64,000 nucleotides of DNA from UBA6016 sp964630205 (lineage in GTDB: Bacteria > Campylobacterota > Campylobacteria > Campylobacterales > UBA6016): positions 1 to 64,000 of the forward strand of contig CAZVTM010000005.1 of the NCBI GenBank assembly GCA_964630205.1, given 5' to 3'. The position numbers were made by a program, and so were the translations under genes. The notes under the pieces were generated by a model, which worked only from the letters and a program-made list of their open reading frames with translations, was not told the origin of the DNA and ran no database searches. Shown piece after piece: positions 63,196 to 64,000 of the stretch. Numbering within the stretch: the stretch's first letter is position 1; each line of letters begins with the position of its first letter.

Positions 63196-64000
63196 AATTT
63201 CTGGCGCTGCAAGCTATCTATTGTCGCTATCAATCAGCAATAAAATAAGATTTTTGATTTTTATCATAGCCCTTGGGATGTTATTTATAGGTTTCATAGC
63301 CGGCTTGATGTTGTTTGGGATGAAAAACAGCTTTGACTCGACATTTAACAACAGGACGGTATCCATTTCCAAACTCCAAGCCATCAAGGACGTACACACC
63401 TTAAACATTATCAATACTTACAGGGATATACTAGAGCGCAACACAAACCTAGAAGACGCCAACGAAGTCGTAGAACTGCTTAAAAAAAACCTGATAATCA
63501 GATGGGATGAATATCTAACCGTACGAAAGAAAAAAGAAGAGCCGAGTATATTTGAGATAATCAACGACGCAATCTTGCATCTAACTTCTATAGAGATACA
63601 AAATACGGTTGTCATAGATGAAGATAACGTCAATGATAAGATTTCGGCAAATATCAAAAAACTGGAATTTCAGCTCGGCGTCATAAGTTACCTTTTGGAA
63701 AACGATATGCCGGACGAAGCAAAGCACTGCATCAAAGCCAATCTATTTCCGGTAGTAGATTCCACGAATATATATCTTGAGCAGCTAATCAACTTTCATA
63801 TGCAAAAAGCGATGTTTGAAAAAGAGAAAGCGGATAGGCTTTTCGGGCTGGCTATCATGATAGTGGCTGGGCTACTGGTATTAGTGCTCGTCATCTCGAT
63901 ATTGCTAGCAAATCTGATACTCGGAAATATCAAAACCCTTCATAGTTCGCTCGAAGAAAAAGTAAACGAAAAAACAAAAGAGCTTACAGACCTCAATCTC
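63188..64000 (+). CDS. Sensor histidine kinase, N-terminal part (runs off the window)
   Basis: 271 codons from ATG 63188, open to the window end. Membrane helix about 20-42, a helical extracytoplasmic domain (45-215), second helix about 220-243, then a coiled linker (SSLEEKVNEKTKELTDLN) typical before a kinase core, which would lie beyond 64000. Its overlap with the binding-protein gene suggests that protein is its sensor subunit. Confidence 0.75.
   Translation, partial: MNRISGAASYLLSLSISNKIRFLIFIIALGMLFIGFIAGLMLFGMKNSFDSTFNNRTVSISKLQAIKDVHTLNIINTYRDILERNTNLEDANEVVELLKKNLIIRWDEYLTVRKKKEEPSIFEIINDAILHLTSIEIQNTVVIDEDNVNDKISANIKKLEFQLGVISYLLENDMPDEAKHCIKANLFPVVDSTNIYLEQLINFHMQKAMFEKEKADRLFGLAIMIVAGLLVLVLVISILLANLILGNIKTLHSSLEEKVNEKTKELTDLNL

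Noticed and set aside
1..64000. CRISPR arrays, insertion sequences, prophage genes, rRNA operon
   Set aside because: Looked for but not seen: no regularly spaced repeats, transposases, phage structural genes or rRNA sequence.

Overview
The window looks like a chromosomal contig from a free-living, autotrophic Campylobacterota (epsilonproteobacterium). Evidence: adjacent aclB and aclA genes for ATP-citrate lyase (reductive TCA cycle); futalosine-type menaquinone genes (mqnC, mqnP); a PflA-like flagellar protein; ThrS without a TGS domain; and gene orders I recall from Campylobacter (cvpA/fur-lysS-glyA-DUF1882-SPOR; mqnC-M16-recG; miaA/mqnP; hisZ-purA). The DNA is A+T rich, genes are packed with frequent 1-50 bp overlaps, and TTG start codons are common. 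A run of 82 N and three single-base disruptions suggest a draft or metagenome assembly. The species cannot be fixed from the sequence.

Layout. 1-4.1 kb: a pseudopilin and the aclBA operon. 4.1-14.8 kb: one long minus-strand block. It starts with a signalling cassette (response regulator-PAS-GGDEF-EAL, GGDEF-EAL, response regulator, response regulator-PAS-PAS-histidine kinase, soluble chemoreceptor with a zinc-binding CZB domain, single-domain response regulator, lipoprotein) and continues into nfo, trpG/pabA and a membrane glycosyltransferase-like gene. Two of its large genes are broken (in-frame TAA at 13985-13987; frameshift at a G7 tract at 9576-9582), the receptor carries the assembly gap, and the lipoprotein lacks a standard start codon. 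14.8-24.7 kb: mutS2, cheY, corA, a CBS-PAS-GGDEF cyclase, coaE-dapF, a Bax-like glucosaminidase and prfA.

24.7-34.3 kb: rpsT; glmM-lspA-tRNA-Val-thrS-infC-rpmI-rplT; then, on the other strand, aminotransferase-hisZ-purA-fliJ-like-motE-like. 34.3-34.95 kb: a structured leader or small RNA with its own promoter and terminator, followed by a 60-residue lipoprotein with six tandem bacterial N-glycosylation sequons. 34.96-42.4 kb: the minus-strand cvpA-fur-lysS-glyA-DUF1882-SPOR-trpE-aroE block. 42.5-49 kb: mqnC-M16-recG-pflA. 49-59 kb: miaA/mqnP, two Campylobacterota-type hypotheticals, an ftsE-ftsX-degenerate EnvC module, trmB, a fibronectin-III lipoprotein, rluD-like and rodA.

59.04-62 kb is the most accessory-looking stretch. 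Downstream of a tRNA with a CAT anticodon lie an AbiEii-type nucleotidyltransferase toxin with a small HTH partner under a textbook promoter and palindromic operator, a frameshifted secreted ankyrin gene, and a yaeQ homologue. The window ends in a periplasmic binding protein overlapped by a truncated sensor kinase gene, probably one sensory unit. No rRNA, CRISPR array, insertion sequence or prophage was seen.
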